Below are positions 23,793 to 35,049 of a stretch of 64,000 nt of DNA, piece by piece. The notes under the pieces were generated by a model. The model had not been told where the DNA came from. It searched no databases and saw nothing but the letters and a program-made list of their open reading frames with translations. Position 1 is the stretch's first letter. Each line of letters begins with the position of its first letter. Source of the DNA: Phytoseiulus persimilis (taxonomy: Eukaryota > Arthropoda > Arachnida > Mesostigmata > Phytoseiidae); NCBI GenBank assembly GCA_037576195.1, contig CM075104.1:18058211-18122210 (forward strand), in the 5' to 3' direction. Made by a program: the position numbers and the translations under genes.

Positions 23793-26700
23793 TCATCTTC
23801 GCTGGCGATGTCGATCACTATGTCCGGATTGCTGTCGTTTACGAGCGTTGAGTGGATGTCGCGGGTCGGTGATGTCATACATTTCCTCTTTCTGCGTTGT
23901 CGCATCCTTGGCGAGGACCGGGCTCTCATCTTCACAGCGGAATTGATGCCCCCAGCTAGGAAAAAAACCCATCAGATGAGATCCGCCGTTCTCGGTTTTT
24001 GCGGATGTGGTCGAAATATTCCCAACCCGTATGTCAGCTTACCAATCCTCCTCCATCGTATCGTTAGAAGCCGCTTCACTGGCTTCGCCCGCAGAATGCA
24101 TCCGAGTTTTGAACTTCTCAAGCAGCGCGAGGGTTTGAGCTTCTCGCTTGCTTTGGCCCGCCTTCTTCAGGCTTGCAGCTGACAGTTTGCTATAGGCTTC
24201 CTGTTCAGCGTAGAATGATGCGAGCAGATCGTTACCTCCGCCATCTGGTGAAGTCGAAACAATCCCACTTGGTTAAGTTGACACTGCATGTAGGTATCGC
24301 GGCGCCGCATGCCACATGGGAACTACAACCCCACTCCCTGTTATCCCGAGAGGGTTCCCTTGTACTACCCACATGCAATAAAAGTATCACAGTTTATTAA
24401 CCCGAGACGGGATATCAGGCACCGCCATCGATGACAAGCCAGTGAGAATCATAATGATGAACCCCATTCGTCTTCGAACCTTTTGCGGGATGACTGGAGG
24501 ACTCAGCCGGGTTCTCAGCTTCGGCGGCGGCCTTCGTGCTCGTTTCCTTCATTTCTTTCCTGAGTTTCCTATACTCCTTGCGGTGCTCCTCACTAGAAGA
24601 TTTAATTTTTGGATATTTCAACGGCCACCTGTGATGTCGCCGTGATATACGACCTCCCGGAAGAGCAGAAAATGGAGATCTCTAGTGATGGTTCTCGTCA
24701 AGAGTTTTCTGAGCCATAGTGGGCAGTTCTCATGAAGCGGTCTCTGAGCCATCACGAAACGCCAGCGAGAGCGTCGCGGTAGGTGCACAGCCAGAGGAGG
24801 GCTCCGGGGGGTAATGAGCCCATCCAATATCATCTCCTGCCACATGGGGCTCCATGATTCAGAACATCATCATCGTCTGTTTTTTCCCCTCCCCAAAAGA
24901 TTCCGGCCTCGATCATCTAAGAAAATTCCTGCTGCGCGATCGAGTTGGTCATTTGAGAGCTTATAGGGAGCCTCGCTTGCCGCGTCCCGTGATCTTTGAT
25001 GATTTGATGAAGAACCGCGATGGGCGAAGGGCACCGCCGAAATGCTGAAGCTCGCTGGAGTCGAGACAGCTGCATAGCAACGTATGAATCAACCACGGGA
25101 CAGTTCGAACGGCAGCGGCCCATTGAAACGAGGATTTCCCAAAACAGATCGGATGAGACAATGGATGAAGAAAGAGGGACGCCAGCGTCGATAAAATATG
25201 CAGAACTCGCTCAGCCAATGAGGAAACGGTCGAACACATAATTCGAGGATAAGGAGACAGATAAGTTGAAGGATTTGAAACTAACAAGAGTCCCAGAGAG
25301 GGAGATCCGATCATCCTCAGAATAACAATGGACAGATGGATCTAAACAAAGAAGCACCTATAGGATGCAATAGGAGAAGGATTGGTGAACACGACTAAGC
25401 GATTTCTCGAAGAATGGGAACGCAACAAGGAAGGATCCGCTGAGCATGCTCGCGCCTGAACTGGAAAGTTGATTTATAAATACAAGAATCAGATCCAATA
25501 AACCATGAACCCTGAAGAGAGAGATCTGATCACTCAAGGGGGAGATATTTCTTCCTCAACGGCAAAGGATATCTGGCAATCGGAAAGTCAGATGTGGGAA
25601 ACTCACGCTTCCTTCTGTCCTTTTCTTTTCCTCTCCGCTTCGAAGTAGTTGTCCACATGAATATCGCGCTCATCACCGCTACTGTCTCCATGGTTTCTCT
25701 TGGGTTTCGAGTTCTCAGGATCTTTGTGTTTGGTCGATTCGGATCTCTTTTTGTTGCTTCCAAGTTTGTCTCGGATACGGTCCAGATTCCGTGCTGATTC
25801 GTCTTTAGCTGCGGGACCGAATCGCAATGTCAAGCTTAGGGGTACCGAATGAATTCTACTCTCCCTCATTCTCATTAACCCATTAGGCCATGGATAGGTA
25901 TACGGTTCATTGCACCCACAGCTTTTGGATTCCACGGAGTTTGATGTCAATTCGATAGCAGGAGCAGCACTCAGCGTTTTGTCATCCTTCAGGAGATCGT
26001 GGCTGCTCTTGCTCTTGCCTCTGAACTGCTTCACGTTGATTTCGGATAGCTCCTCATCTTCTTCTTCGGCTTCATCTCCGAACGATAACAATTTGAAATC
26101 CCTGCAAATCGAAACTTGTTCCATAAGCTTTCGATGACGATGTCCTCACGGTCTCTTACTCGATTCAAATTGATCGTTTGACTGGGTATAATCCGGTGGA
26201 CCGCTCACTTCTTGCCCGCCTCCTTCTTCGGCTTTTCGATCCTCTCGGAGTCGTCTACTTGCTTCTTCCTGGGGACAATATCTGGGAACGGATTGTCAAC
26301 CACCTCCACAACCCGGATCTTTTGAGGGTATTCGGGCCGGTCGTCCTCGTCGACATCACAGTCCTCCAGTTTCAACATATTGAAGATAGTGTCACCGGTG
26401 ACCTGGGTATTTCACAATAACTGTGACAACTGACGGTGAAAATTCAGCGTGGCTTCTCCATTTGACAAAGAAGCGAACTCTTTGACCAACCTTTCCGAAA
26501 ATCGTATGTTTGCCGTTGAGGTGAGGCGATGCACCGAATGTGAAGAAGAACTGCGATGTATTATCATTCTTGCCACCGGAGGCCATTGCAACCAAGCCGC
26601 GCCGGTTGAACCTCAATCTAGAATGTATTTCATCCTGGAACGGCATGGGTTCTGTTGAAAGATACGAGCCCTTGACGAAACCTGTGTGAGTTCCTCGGGA

Positions 26701-27190
26701 TCTCCCGACGTCTGAGATGGAGAATCGTTCCCGCAAATTTCATTGGAGATCGAGCTCCGATTTCCCTCATGCCTAACGACAAACCTTGAAAGGTTTCCCG
26801 TAAATGCTCTCGCCGCCTCCTCCAGTGCCGGAAGGGTCCCCGCCCTGAACACACATTCCTTTGATGACTCGATGGAAGACCGTGCCATCGTAATAGCCTT
26901 CCAGAGCGAGCTGAACGAAGTTCCGGCAGGCTTTCGGTGTTTCTTTCGACCACAATTCGATATCGATGGGCCCAACTGTTGTTTGAAGTATGACCTGAAT
27001 GCGAGAAAAAGCTCAATGACGTGAGGCCTATCGCTGATCCCAGCGTAATTGGTCAGGCTGCGGGCTCACAGGAATTCGAATGGTCAGTTTTGTCATGGAA
27101 TTCGAACGTGAAGAAATGACAGAAATCCACAGCTGGCTGCGAGCTTACTTTGCCGCTCGTAGGCGGCTCCTGAATGTAGATGTTGCTCAT
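23793..27190 (-). CDS. CWC27: spliceosome-associated peptidyl-prolyl isomerase CWC27
   Basis: I assembled nine exons on the minus strand: 27149-27190, 26785-26994, 26491-26634, 26209-26402, 25920-26101, 25607-25808, 24480-24628, 24043-24244 and 23793-23955. All junctions are GT-AG and all phases fit, giving 495 residues against 472 in human. The start [14 protein letters not shown] is nearly the human sequence. The cyclophilin domain (about 1-175) has [19 protein letters not shown] and [20 protein letters not shown]. The tail has [17 protein letters not shown] and [13 protein letters not shown], basic helices, then TLALLEKFK and a C-terminal [11 protein letters not shown], all shared with the family. 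CWC27 sits in the activated spliceosome with CWC22 and eIF4A3. In family members the active-site Arg is often replaced, so isomerase activity is uncertain. The exon 5/6 intron is a stop-free multiple of three (111 nt). The donor of exon 7 (G|GTTCGA) is weak, so that junction is the least certain. Confidence 0.93.
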
Positions 27191-27215
27191 CTTCAGTTGC
27201 GGCTGGTGCTCCGGT

Positions 27216-27530
27216 TTACGCAGATATCCACCGAGTCTGAAACAACAGGCTCCCACCACCCCGGATGATAATATGAAGTTCTTTCACTTCGATCGGAAAT
27301 CGCCGCCACAGAGCAGTGTTTTCATCATTCGTGTTTTCGTCCGTGAGAAAGGACAAAGGGAGAGGGAGTCCCAAACAAACAGCGTCGCGCGCCTTGCCGC
27401 GTAGCCAGTCGGAGGGAAAGCATTTGGCAAGTGCACGGCATTGAACCGCGTAAGCCTGCCCACGAGAGTATTGATCGAAAACGATCCGTTCGACGATTCC
27501 ATCATGTTCAGTGTTGAAACTGTCGCTCAT
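27216..27530 (-). other. open frame of 104 codons directly upstream of CWC27
   Basis: The frame starts with ATG at 27530 (MSDSFNTEHDGIVERIVFDQ) and ends with TAA 25 nt before the CWC27 ATG, on the same strand. Its composition looks protein-like and I recognise no family. A splice-acceptor-like TTGTTTCAG lies at about 27258-27266, so part of it may instead be an intron in the CWC27 5' leader. It could be an upstream ORF, a separate small gene, or chance. Confidence 0.3.
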
Positions 27531-27844
27531 GATCTATTCTGAGATTGCTGAACGGGGAATCGGAAAAAATACGCTCCTAGCAATATGCAGGCCCGGTGAT
27601 CCCTCCTAATTCCAAGAACTCCTGTGGGAACGAACTCGGTCGGAACTCGGGGTGGGCGGGAAGTCAACAATGAGGAACGACAGTAAGAGGTGATCATATC
27701 ATATGAGGAGAACGGAGTCCCCGGAGACACGCTCCGCGATGGTTCACGAGCCTGGCCTGTATACGTGTCATACGGATTGTCACGGATATGTCAGCTCTGC
27801 TGTTCACTTGAGCCCGAACCGAATCCATTTCGCCGTCGACCACA

Positions 27845-27995
27845 CTCTCCGGTGATCGTTTGTATGCTGCTCAGGTGGGCGACACGCTAGATGTGAGGAA
27901 AAACCGCGATGTGTTGTCTGTCATTCTTTCCATCGGAGGCCATTTCCACAGAGCTCCGCCTGTTGAAGCTTCATTTCGAATGTATCCTGGCGGGT
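27845..27995 (-). pseudogene. decayed copy of CWC27 exon 3
   Basis: Read on the plus strand, this segment aligns by eye with 26486-26640, which is the antisense of CWC27 exon 3 plus the first bases of its downstream intron. Shared blocks include CGGAGGCCATT, GAATGTAT, AACCGCGATGT/AACTGCGATGT and GTTGAA, at roughly 70 % identity over 145 bp. The copy has small gaps and a stop, so it cannot encode the domain. The match running into the intron side suggests a DNA duplication, not a retrocopy. Confidence 0.75.
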
Positions 27996-29982
27996 CGAGG
28001 GCTGAGTTGAATCCAACAAACTCTGAACGGCGAGGAAGGAGGAGCTAGAATAAGTGCCCCAGCGGACTCGTGAGGAATAGCGAACAGCTCTCCATGAGCC
28101 GAGTCCCTGGCCGCCTAGTGGCAGAGATGATTATGTTTCAGAGGTATCGCCTCATACCCAGAGCAACGGTCCGCTCAGACCTATCTCTGGTATCCGAAAG
28201 AGTTTCATTTCCTTCCGACTCTGAAGAAAAAGAGCTCGAAACGAAACCTGTGTTTCGAAACCTGAGAGGCCAAATCACAATTCGACGACGTGAGAGTCGA
28301 GCCGTTGCAGTTCATGCTGTAAGTACCGAGTGCGAAATGAGAGCATAGAACTATTCAAGTAGTCTTACATTGTTTTTAACTACCGAACACGAGATTCTCG
28401 ACCGAGACTCGACACACGGGCTCAGAGTTTCAGATAAGCTTTGCTCGAGCTGAGGCTTCGAGGGGCTGGTTACATGAAAAGTTGGGCGGTTCTTCGAACG
28501 GTGAAACGACCGTAGTTGAAGGCAACTCGATCAAATCTTGAGGGCTATCCTCGCTTCTCGACGAATTCTCTGACTTCCTCAGCTAGAACTCTCTTCCTTA
28601 TGAGCACAGCAAACTTGCCGTTTCCGCAGCGGAAGGAGGACTGAATCTAGAGCTCTTCACGTCCATCGAGAAGGTCCTGCATCGACGTGGCCTACTTCAT
28701 CGCTATCGAGCCGATATTCGAGGCTCTCTAGTTTCTGTTGACTTCCTTAGAAGGGGCATCGGTGATTGGGTGAGTTGGAATGACTCAAGTAACTAATCTG
28801 ACTCAGTAAGTAACCCGACTCATGTGCAGCGGAGGAGTTCGGTCCAGAACCACTCTGGAGGCTAAGTTATTATTCCCTACGGGGCGAGTCTCATATCGCC
28901 TGGCTTCTCTTTTTTTCGAGGCGTCCGCAAACGGATTCCCCGGGGCGGGAAGCCATCATCTTCCAGTTCGCTTCCCTGCTAACCCATGCCGGAGTTAAAG
29001 ATCGACCCTTCTCTCTTCATCCATGGCGCTGTCATCCAACTCGAGGAATACTGCTTGTCAGGAATTCGGATTCAGGAATCCGAACCCGTGATGAAAAACT
29101 TCCCCATGATTGTGCATCCGAATCCGAATCGGATTCTGATATGTGTCCCGGATCGGTCTGGATCCGGAAGCACATTGTAACCGGGTTTCAGGAAGCGGTT
29201 CCTCGCGACCCCCGTGGCTCCGGGAAAACTACATTCAACCAATTGCGGTTGAAAAGATTCAAACCGCTATCCTCGTTGTCAGCGAAAGGCTCAGCCCCAG
29301 GGTTTGCCGAGAATCTCAGTCCTTGGTTCCCTCGGGAATCTCGGTCCCCGGGTTACCCCGTCATCTCGGTTTCCCAAAGATTCGCATCCCTATTCACGAG
29401 TTGTTTGGTTCCTTCAGTGCTTGGCACTTAGTCAATGCGTGCCGACGATCGACTCGACTTCCAGCAGTGTCTTAGCTTGTCCCGAATCTCCAACTCGTCA
29501 GCAGGGTGATTCGAGCGTCCTAATCTGTGCGGATCCACATCGAAATCCAGACTCGAATGCAGAAATAGATATGAATCTGAGCGCCCAGCCTTATTCATAT
29601 GGAGTTCACATAACAGGTTTTCAAGCTCCAATAACCGAAAACATCGATGAAACATCCCCTCGATCATTCCCCTCGAATCCAGTGTCCCACAGCCAATACG
29701 CTCATCCTAGTTTCTGACTCCTAGCAGGTGTAGCCGCCACCAACTCGCGTAGCAACGCTTTTGCGATCTAAGGTGGCCAAGCCTCGCTAACGGAACGAAC
29801 GTGAGTCTCATTCGGCTTCTCCCCCGCGGAAACTGCGATCTGAACTGGACGTATCAACTTTCCAGCATAGTAATAGTAGCTCATGCGCGCCACTCGTAAA
29901 TCCGAGAAGTGGCCCTCTAATGGTACGTGTGTCGAGGCTCGACGATCCGAGTCGTCTGCTGGATGCGGAAACGAACAACAAG
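27996..29982. other. intergenic, no gene recognised
   Basis: Between the CWC27 fragment and p47. Open frames up to 137 codons (plus, 29304-29717) are without known domains. Around 29040-29170 the sequence is rich in short GAATCCGA/GGATTC palindromic words. Confidence 0.4.
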
Positions 29983-31806
29983 ATGTCTTCAGAGGGAGCA
30001 GTACAAGAGCTGATTCAGTACTTCATAGACGTCACCGGCGTAGAAAGTGATCGCGCGAAGTTCTACCTTGACTCCACAAACTGGGACCTTAGTGTAGGCC
30101 TATCAAAGATCTTTTCCGCTCCCTAGAGTCACGGTTATGCCGCCAGAAGTCCCCTTAACGCACAATGACTTGTCTTTTTCATAGTTATTATTCTCTCAAG
30201 ATAAATTACACTGTGTTTGACAACATGGTTTGCACTATGATCACGCCTAAAATGAGTCCCGTTGGAGATCTGTGGCATGGGATCCGGACCCCGTTGTCTT
30301 CGGTTCCGTTAATGCGATGGCTATGTGCCAGAACATGGACTTGCATGCGGTCGAACTTCGCGTGCGCTGTTCGCGAGCATTTCATTGTTGGCGCATCGTT
30401 GTCGTACCTCAACACATACTGAGATTTTGTTCGCTCGAGGCGGCGGTTCGGAGCTCTAGCGGAATGTGGAACTCTTATGCTGTACCATGGCCGTGAGGAG
30501 CTGACAACAACGAAATATTTGCCGTTCGTTTCCCTCCTGTGGATATGGGTTCAGCACTCGGCGATCTGACCTTGTAATCTTGTTACTTTTCCCGCAGTTA
30601 GCGCTCTCATCGTTCTACGAAGATCCCCCCGCGGATATTGCTGAAGGGGACCCTCCGAACGCTGCGCCCCCACCTATACCGCCTTTCCCGAAGCCGCCTT
30701 CAAACGAGAGCATACCTACCCAACCGTCTACCATGGCTCGGTGAGTGCGCCACCCGATCGTTACGCGAGGCCAGTGCGTCAATGTGTAGATATGCTCAAT
30801 CTGAGAATGTGTCTCATTTCACGTCATCCAGACGCGGAGATTCTGAAATGAACACATGATCGCTCAACCCACGCACGGTTCGGTTCCCAATTAATCCAAA
30901 GCTCCATACTTCCTCAGGATGTTCACATTTCGCGATTTGAATAAGAACGACGCCTCGGACAGCGATGAAGAAGGTCAGCGATTCTTCGCAGGAGGCTCCG
31001 AGCACAGTGGACAGCAGGTTGTTGGCCCGCCAGGTCGAAAGAAGGTCAATGCAAATGATCTGGTGCAGAGTGTCTTCGAACAAGCAAAGGCTCACGGAGC
31101 GACGGCTCCTGATGCTGAACCAGAAGCTCGCACGAAACCAAGCTTTTCCGGCGCGGGGTTCCGGCTCGGGGCCGAGAAAACCCAGGAGGAACCTTCGCAG
31201 GCTTCAAGTAGCCGCGTGTCTCCGCCTAGATCCATCACGGTCAATCTCTGGAGCAACGGCTTCTCGATCGACGACGGGCCCCTTCGGAGGTACGACACAT
31301 TTGAGGGTCAAGAGTTCATCGATTCCATCAAGAAAAGTATAATCCCATCGGAACTTGTTGGGCTAGCGCAAGGTGGCGAGGTGAACGTCGACCTCCGAGA
31401 TCGCCATCACGAAGAATACGTGGCTCCGAAGAAAACAGTCCGAGCCTTCGTCGGTGAGGGTCACCGTCTGGGTAACATCGAACCTCCAGTTGTGCCTTCA
31501 GGATCTCCTCCCGATGACCCGAAGGCTTGCGAGGAAAACGCTGCTAAGTTGATCAAGTTCGACGAGAGCAAGCCGACGACCAGCATCCAAATCCGCTTGG
31601 CGGATGGCAGCCGTCTTATCGCAAAGATGAATCATTCCAATACCGTTGATGACCTCAGGCAGTACATCGTAACGGCGAGACCTCAGTACGCGGCGTCTAC
31701 GTTCGGCTTGATGACTACATTTCCAAATCGAGAACTCGAGGATGGTAGCAGAACTGTACAAGAGGAAAATCTGTTAGGTGCCGTCGTCGTCCAAAAACTC
31801 AAGTGA
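29983..31806 (+). CDS. NSFL1C: p47, p97/VCP cofactor with UBA, SEP and UBX domains
   Basis: There are three exons: 29983-30093, 30598-30740 and 30918-31806. Phases match, giving 380 residues (human 370). The N-terminal UBA domain (about 1-45) begins MSSEGAVQELIQYFIDVTGV and ends in LALSSFYEDP, binding monoubiquitin. A Pro-rich link follows (PPPIPPFPKPP). The SEP domain (about 190-255) carries ITVNLWSNGFSIDDGPLR and the conserved GGEVNVDLRDRHHEEY. The UBX domain (about 303-380) has TTFPNRELED, whose FPN loop docks on p97. Family members guide the ATPase p97 in Golgi and ER membrane fusion after mitosis. A segment KPSFSGAGFRLG, with a second GxG-F-G/RLG-like box near GEGHRLGN, resembles SHP boxes that also bind p97. 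Everything looks intact. Confidence 0.97.
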
Positions 31807-31930
31807 TCCGGTCAGAGGAGAGAGCGTCCGGGGAATAGAAGAACAAGTATCAGAAGAATCTTTGAATCGAATTATCGAAAACCTCATTTGGTCAGGATAG
31901 TTTTCTGGTTATTATGATAATATTTAAGAT

Positions 31931-31936
31931 AATAAA
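31931..31936 (+). terminator. poly(A) signal of p47
   Basis: AATAAA lies 125 nt after the p47 stop, in an AT-rich stretch, and is the likely 3' end signal. The convergent GT92 gene ends about 300 bp further on. Confidence 0.7.
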
Positions 31937-32240
31937 ATATTCAAACGATGGATGGAATTTTCAACCTGGGCTTTACTGAAACTCCCGTTCTTGTCTTGTG
32001 TTTACACTCACGGATGAAATCAGTTTAACACTCGAATATACATCTTATATCGACGGGCTGTCGGCTCATTTTCGCCAAAGAACTTCGCTTCGGAATCGGT
32101 GAGCGTTCAACCAACGACGCCAACCTCACTGCTTGATAATCTATCACAATCTCATCGTCATTGTATCGTTCCGAGCTTCTTTCTACCGGCTTCGTGGTCA
32201 TCCGGGGCTCACTTCCGTCGGCGAAATTCCGAGATCGCTA

Positions 32241-33524
32241 TTACGCTATTAAATGATACACCGGGGACTTTTCATGCTGGGTGAACTTGTAAAGCTTAGA
32301 CCCGAACAGCTGCTCGTGGAATCCGGTCAGGAATGTATCCGTCGGAACTTGAAGATTTCTCTTCCGCACGTAACTGAGCATATCGGCGCAGGACGTATAC
32401 ACGTTGACATGAGCGGTTTCTTCACTCAAGAAACTTGCTCTGTCCGTCTGGGTTACTCCCGAGTGGGACAACGAATTGAAATAAGTGAGGTTTCCCGCCC
32501 GAACGAAAGTTATCCTGTGCTGTTTGGTGTTTTTGATGAACTTCGTTTTCCGCAGAGTCGCGAATGGATACTTGAGCGCCGAAGCAATGATATCATCCGC
32601 GTACTCGTCGCAGAAGAAACGTTCATGAACAGCTAAGACTTGCTCATCATGGGTCACTGTCGATAGGAACGCTGTCATGTTGGCCATTTTTCTGCGTAGG
32701 ACGAAGAATTCGTAGATGTTGAACATGGCCACGTACCTGGCGTCGCGCCCCGCTCTCAGTAAGCAGTCTGCCCTTAAGATGGGGATCGACAGTGTACCGA
32801 TCGACGCGGGCACATTCCATTGGAGTAAGCTCGTTGTGAGCGACGGCTGGATGTGCGGTGCGCGTCTAACGAATGTTTTCGCCAGGGGACCTAAACTAGC
32901 GTCGTAAATGTAGAAATGGTCTATTCCAATATGGTTGTGATAAGCGAGGAACTCGGCGAGATTGGCCTCGGTAGTATTGAAGGTCAGAGGGTGAACGCAG
33001 ACGCCGATGTGATCCGGGTTGAGGATGAGCTGCTCTTCAACGGGTATGACTGAGCCCAAAATCTCCACAGCCTGTGGTGTCGAGGTTTGATTTGGGTTGA
33101 CGCAAGCAACCGCCAGAGCTGAAAGGCCATTGTAGCTGTCCAGAGTTCTGACTCCCGCGTCAACAATCAACGAAGTTGCTGGGCTGAACCACAGACGGCA
33201 ACTTTCAGGTTGAACATCAGAAACGAGGAGAATGGTGACTGTGTGAGTTGTCGATGCGTAAAATGACGAATATACGAATATGGACATGTCGATCTGATAC
33301 CAGCTCGCATCGACTTTGTGGGCTGTTTCCAGGTATTCGCCTTCGAATGTGGCTCGCAATGACTCCAGCCGACGAGCACACTTGGCGTTCGATTCGGAGC
33401 TCTGGAATATGTCCGAGACCTCGAGGAAAACCTTCATGTTCGAATACTGCCTCTCCATCAGCATGAGTCCAACTACGGACGCTACGCAAACAACTACCAG
33501 ACCGAGTTGCGTGTACTTCCGCAT
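32241..33524 (-). CDS. GT92-family (DUF23) glycosyltransferase
   Basis: One exon encodes 427 residues. I start at the ATG at 33524, since the upstream frame meets a TAA. The N-terminus has a short basic cytoplasmic tail (MRKYTQ) and a membrane segment (GLVVVCVASVVGLMLM, about 8-25), as in type II Golgi enzymes. The catalytic part shows the DUF23 pattern: GVCVHPL, then FLAYHNHIGIDHFYIYD, a central RADCLLRAG, and RYVAMFNIYEFFVLRR, ending with a segment near TRHRITF-like IKNTKQHRITFVRAG. GT92 includes C. elegans GALT-1, which adds galactose to core fucose on N-glycans; the exact substrate here is unknown. A strong polypyrimidine acceptor 35 nt upstream of the ATG (exon begins at 33559) shows that the 5' leader is spliced. 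Such proteins form large lineage-specific families in nematodes and arachnids. Confidence 0.88.
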   Translation of the reverse strand: MRKYTQLGLVVVCVASVVGLMLMERQYSNMKVFLEVSDIFQSSESNAKCARRLESLRATFEGEYLETAHKVDASWYQIDMSIFVYSSFYASTTHTVTILLVSDVQPESCRLWFSPATSLIVDAGVRTLDSYNGLSALAVACVNPNQTSTPQAVEILGSVIPVEEQLILNPDHIGVCVHPLTFNTTEANLAEFLAYHNHIGIDHFYIYDASLGPLAKTFVRRAPHIQPSLTTSLLQWNVPASIGTLSIPILRADCLLRAGRDARYVAMFNIYEFFVLRRKMANMTAFLSTVTHDEQVLAVHERFFCDEYADDIIASALKYPFATLRKTKFIKNTKQHRITFVRAGNLTYFNSLSHSGVTQTDRASFLSEETAHVNVYTSCADMLSYVRKRNLQVPTDTFLTGFHEQLFGSKLYKFTQHEKSPVYHLIA

Positions 33525-33749
33525 GACGGACCTCTGCACCCACTGTCGTTAGCGACTCTCTGAAAGAACAAAAAAAAAAGAATTCAGTTCACGGTTAATC
33601 CTCCGCTCTGGTGAGCGCGACCTGCAGGTTAGATCAGTGGCCCGAAGAGTGATATTGTTCTCCACGAGGAGCCTCGAGGCCGCTTCCTCCAACGTTGTCC
33701 AATAGAGATCGATCAATGATTGGGCCAGTACTCGTCCCAATACATTCAC
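33525..33749 (-). other. 5' leader of the GT92 gene
   Basis: A T10-GTTCTTTCAG acceptor ends at 33560, giving a 35-nt leader piece before the ATG. The preceding exon may lie at about 33610-33749, where an ATG-led frame (MNVLGRVLAQSLIDLYW) ends near a CTGCAG|GTCGCG donor-like site. This upstream frame does not join the glycosyltransferase in frame, so it would be an upstream ORF if transcribed. Confidence 0.35.
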
Positions 33750-35049
33750 TGAGAGTACTGTCGTGGATTGTCATCCCTACTCACAGATAGTGTTTCGTTT
33801 CAGATGCTTCTCATGCTGTTGTTTTTTGAGCGAAAACCATCATGTTCCTGAGAGAAGCTACATGTGATCCTCCCCGAATATTTTTCTCAGAGAGGAGTCA
33901 TTCGTCACGCAACTCCGACCCAGAAGAGCGAATCACACTGAACATTTGGATCTGAGCGTTCCGCACCGGGTTAATGCTAGCTCGTGACAGTCTCATGAGA
34001 GGAAATCAATCGCATGGGTAAAGCTGTGCTGCTCAGTCAAGATTGTTTTGTTTATTATCACGTCAGCTGCTGCACCCGGAAGAGCGGTGCTCGCTGTCCC
34101 GGTATTCGCGGCAAACTCGCTCTCCACCGCTTTCAACATCCCTGCAGACTCTTCGGCAACAAACTCCGCTCCCTCCGACTTTGTTAGAAAAGTTGCTCAG
34201 GTCCCGTCAGAGCGTTGCAGCGCTTAGGAGCCTCCTTACCCACATGGAGAACTCAAGTCACCGCCACCTGACCCACGGAGCCGAGAATGAGAGCTCCTCT
34301 ATCAGATCTTGATCGGAAAGATGCACCACTCCCAAAGATTGTTCCGCATCATCTGAGGGGAGGATTCGGTGTCCGCCGGAACCTTTAAATCGGAATCGTG
34401 AAGCCGCTATCGGTTGCTGCTGGGTGCTGCCCGCGATTTTCAAATGCTCTCTCGCTTTTCTCGCGACAGACTTGTTTCAAGGAATGCTCGTATTGAAACA
34501 TCGAGCATCAGATCAGCAGACCCAAACCCTGAATATGAATTTGATGTTACATCGGCCCCATCGAGAACAGTGCGAAAGCAGTCAAGTCGCACGTCCGCAG
34601 AACACGGGAGGCGGTGCTCCTGGCAAGTGTTCTGCGGCGACCGAGGACAACAAAAACATCAAGCAGCTGATGTTCTGCGCCGAGGAGGATTCTGAACAGC
34701 GCACATGGAACCCACGAAATTTGCGCGACGTCAGATTTGGCTCGGGCGGTTCTTCAGAGTAGGAACAACGGCTCTGATCGGGCTCTCAGCCATCAGCACT
34801 GTAGCTCTCTTCGCTACGGTCGCCTCGAACTTCATGGAATCTCGGCGACGAAGGGTCGAATCCAAGGAACGTGAGTGTTGCGCGGAAGCGTCACTGCTGT
34901 TTATTCGAACTGTGGAAAGGGGACTCACGATGTGTCTCGAAAGGAAACTTTGAAAGCGTACGCTGATTATCTTCGAGGAAAGCTCGGAGACCTCTCCTTG
35001 GTGATCCAGTGAGAATATACTGACGAACGAGTTTCGGTGTTACAGAGTA
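33750..35049. other. intergenic between GT92 and MCEE
   Basis: No firm gene. A plus-strand frame at 34705-34953 encodes a hydrophobic helix (GTTALIGLSAISTVALFATV) after a basic start, ending near an AAC|GTGAGT donor. It could be a small membrane protein exon, but I found no in-frame partner exon. A TTACAG acceptor just before 35046 suggests a spliced 5' leader for MCEE. Confidence 0.35.

Noticed and set aside
33217-33543. 108-codon minus-strand frame overlapping the GT92 gene
   Set aside because: It is an alternative frame over the conserved N-terminal coding part of the glycosyltransferase, with no independent support.
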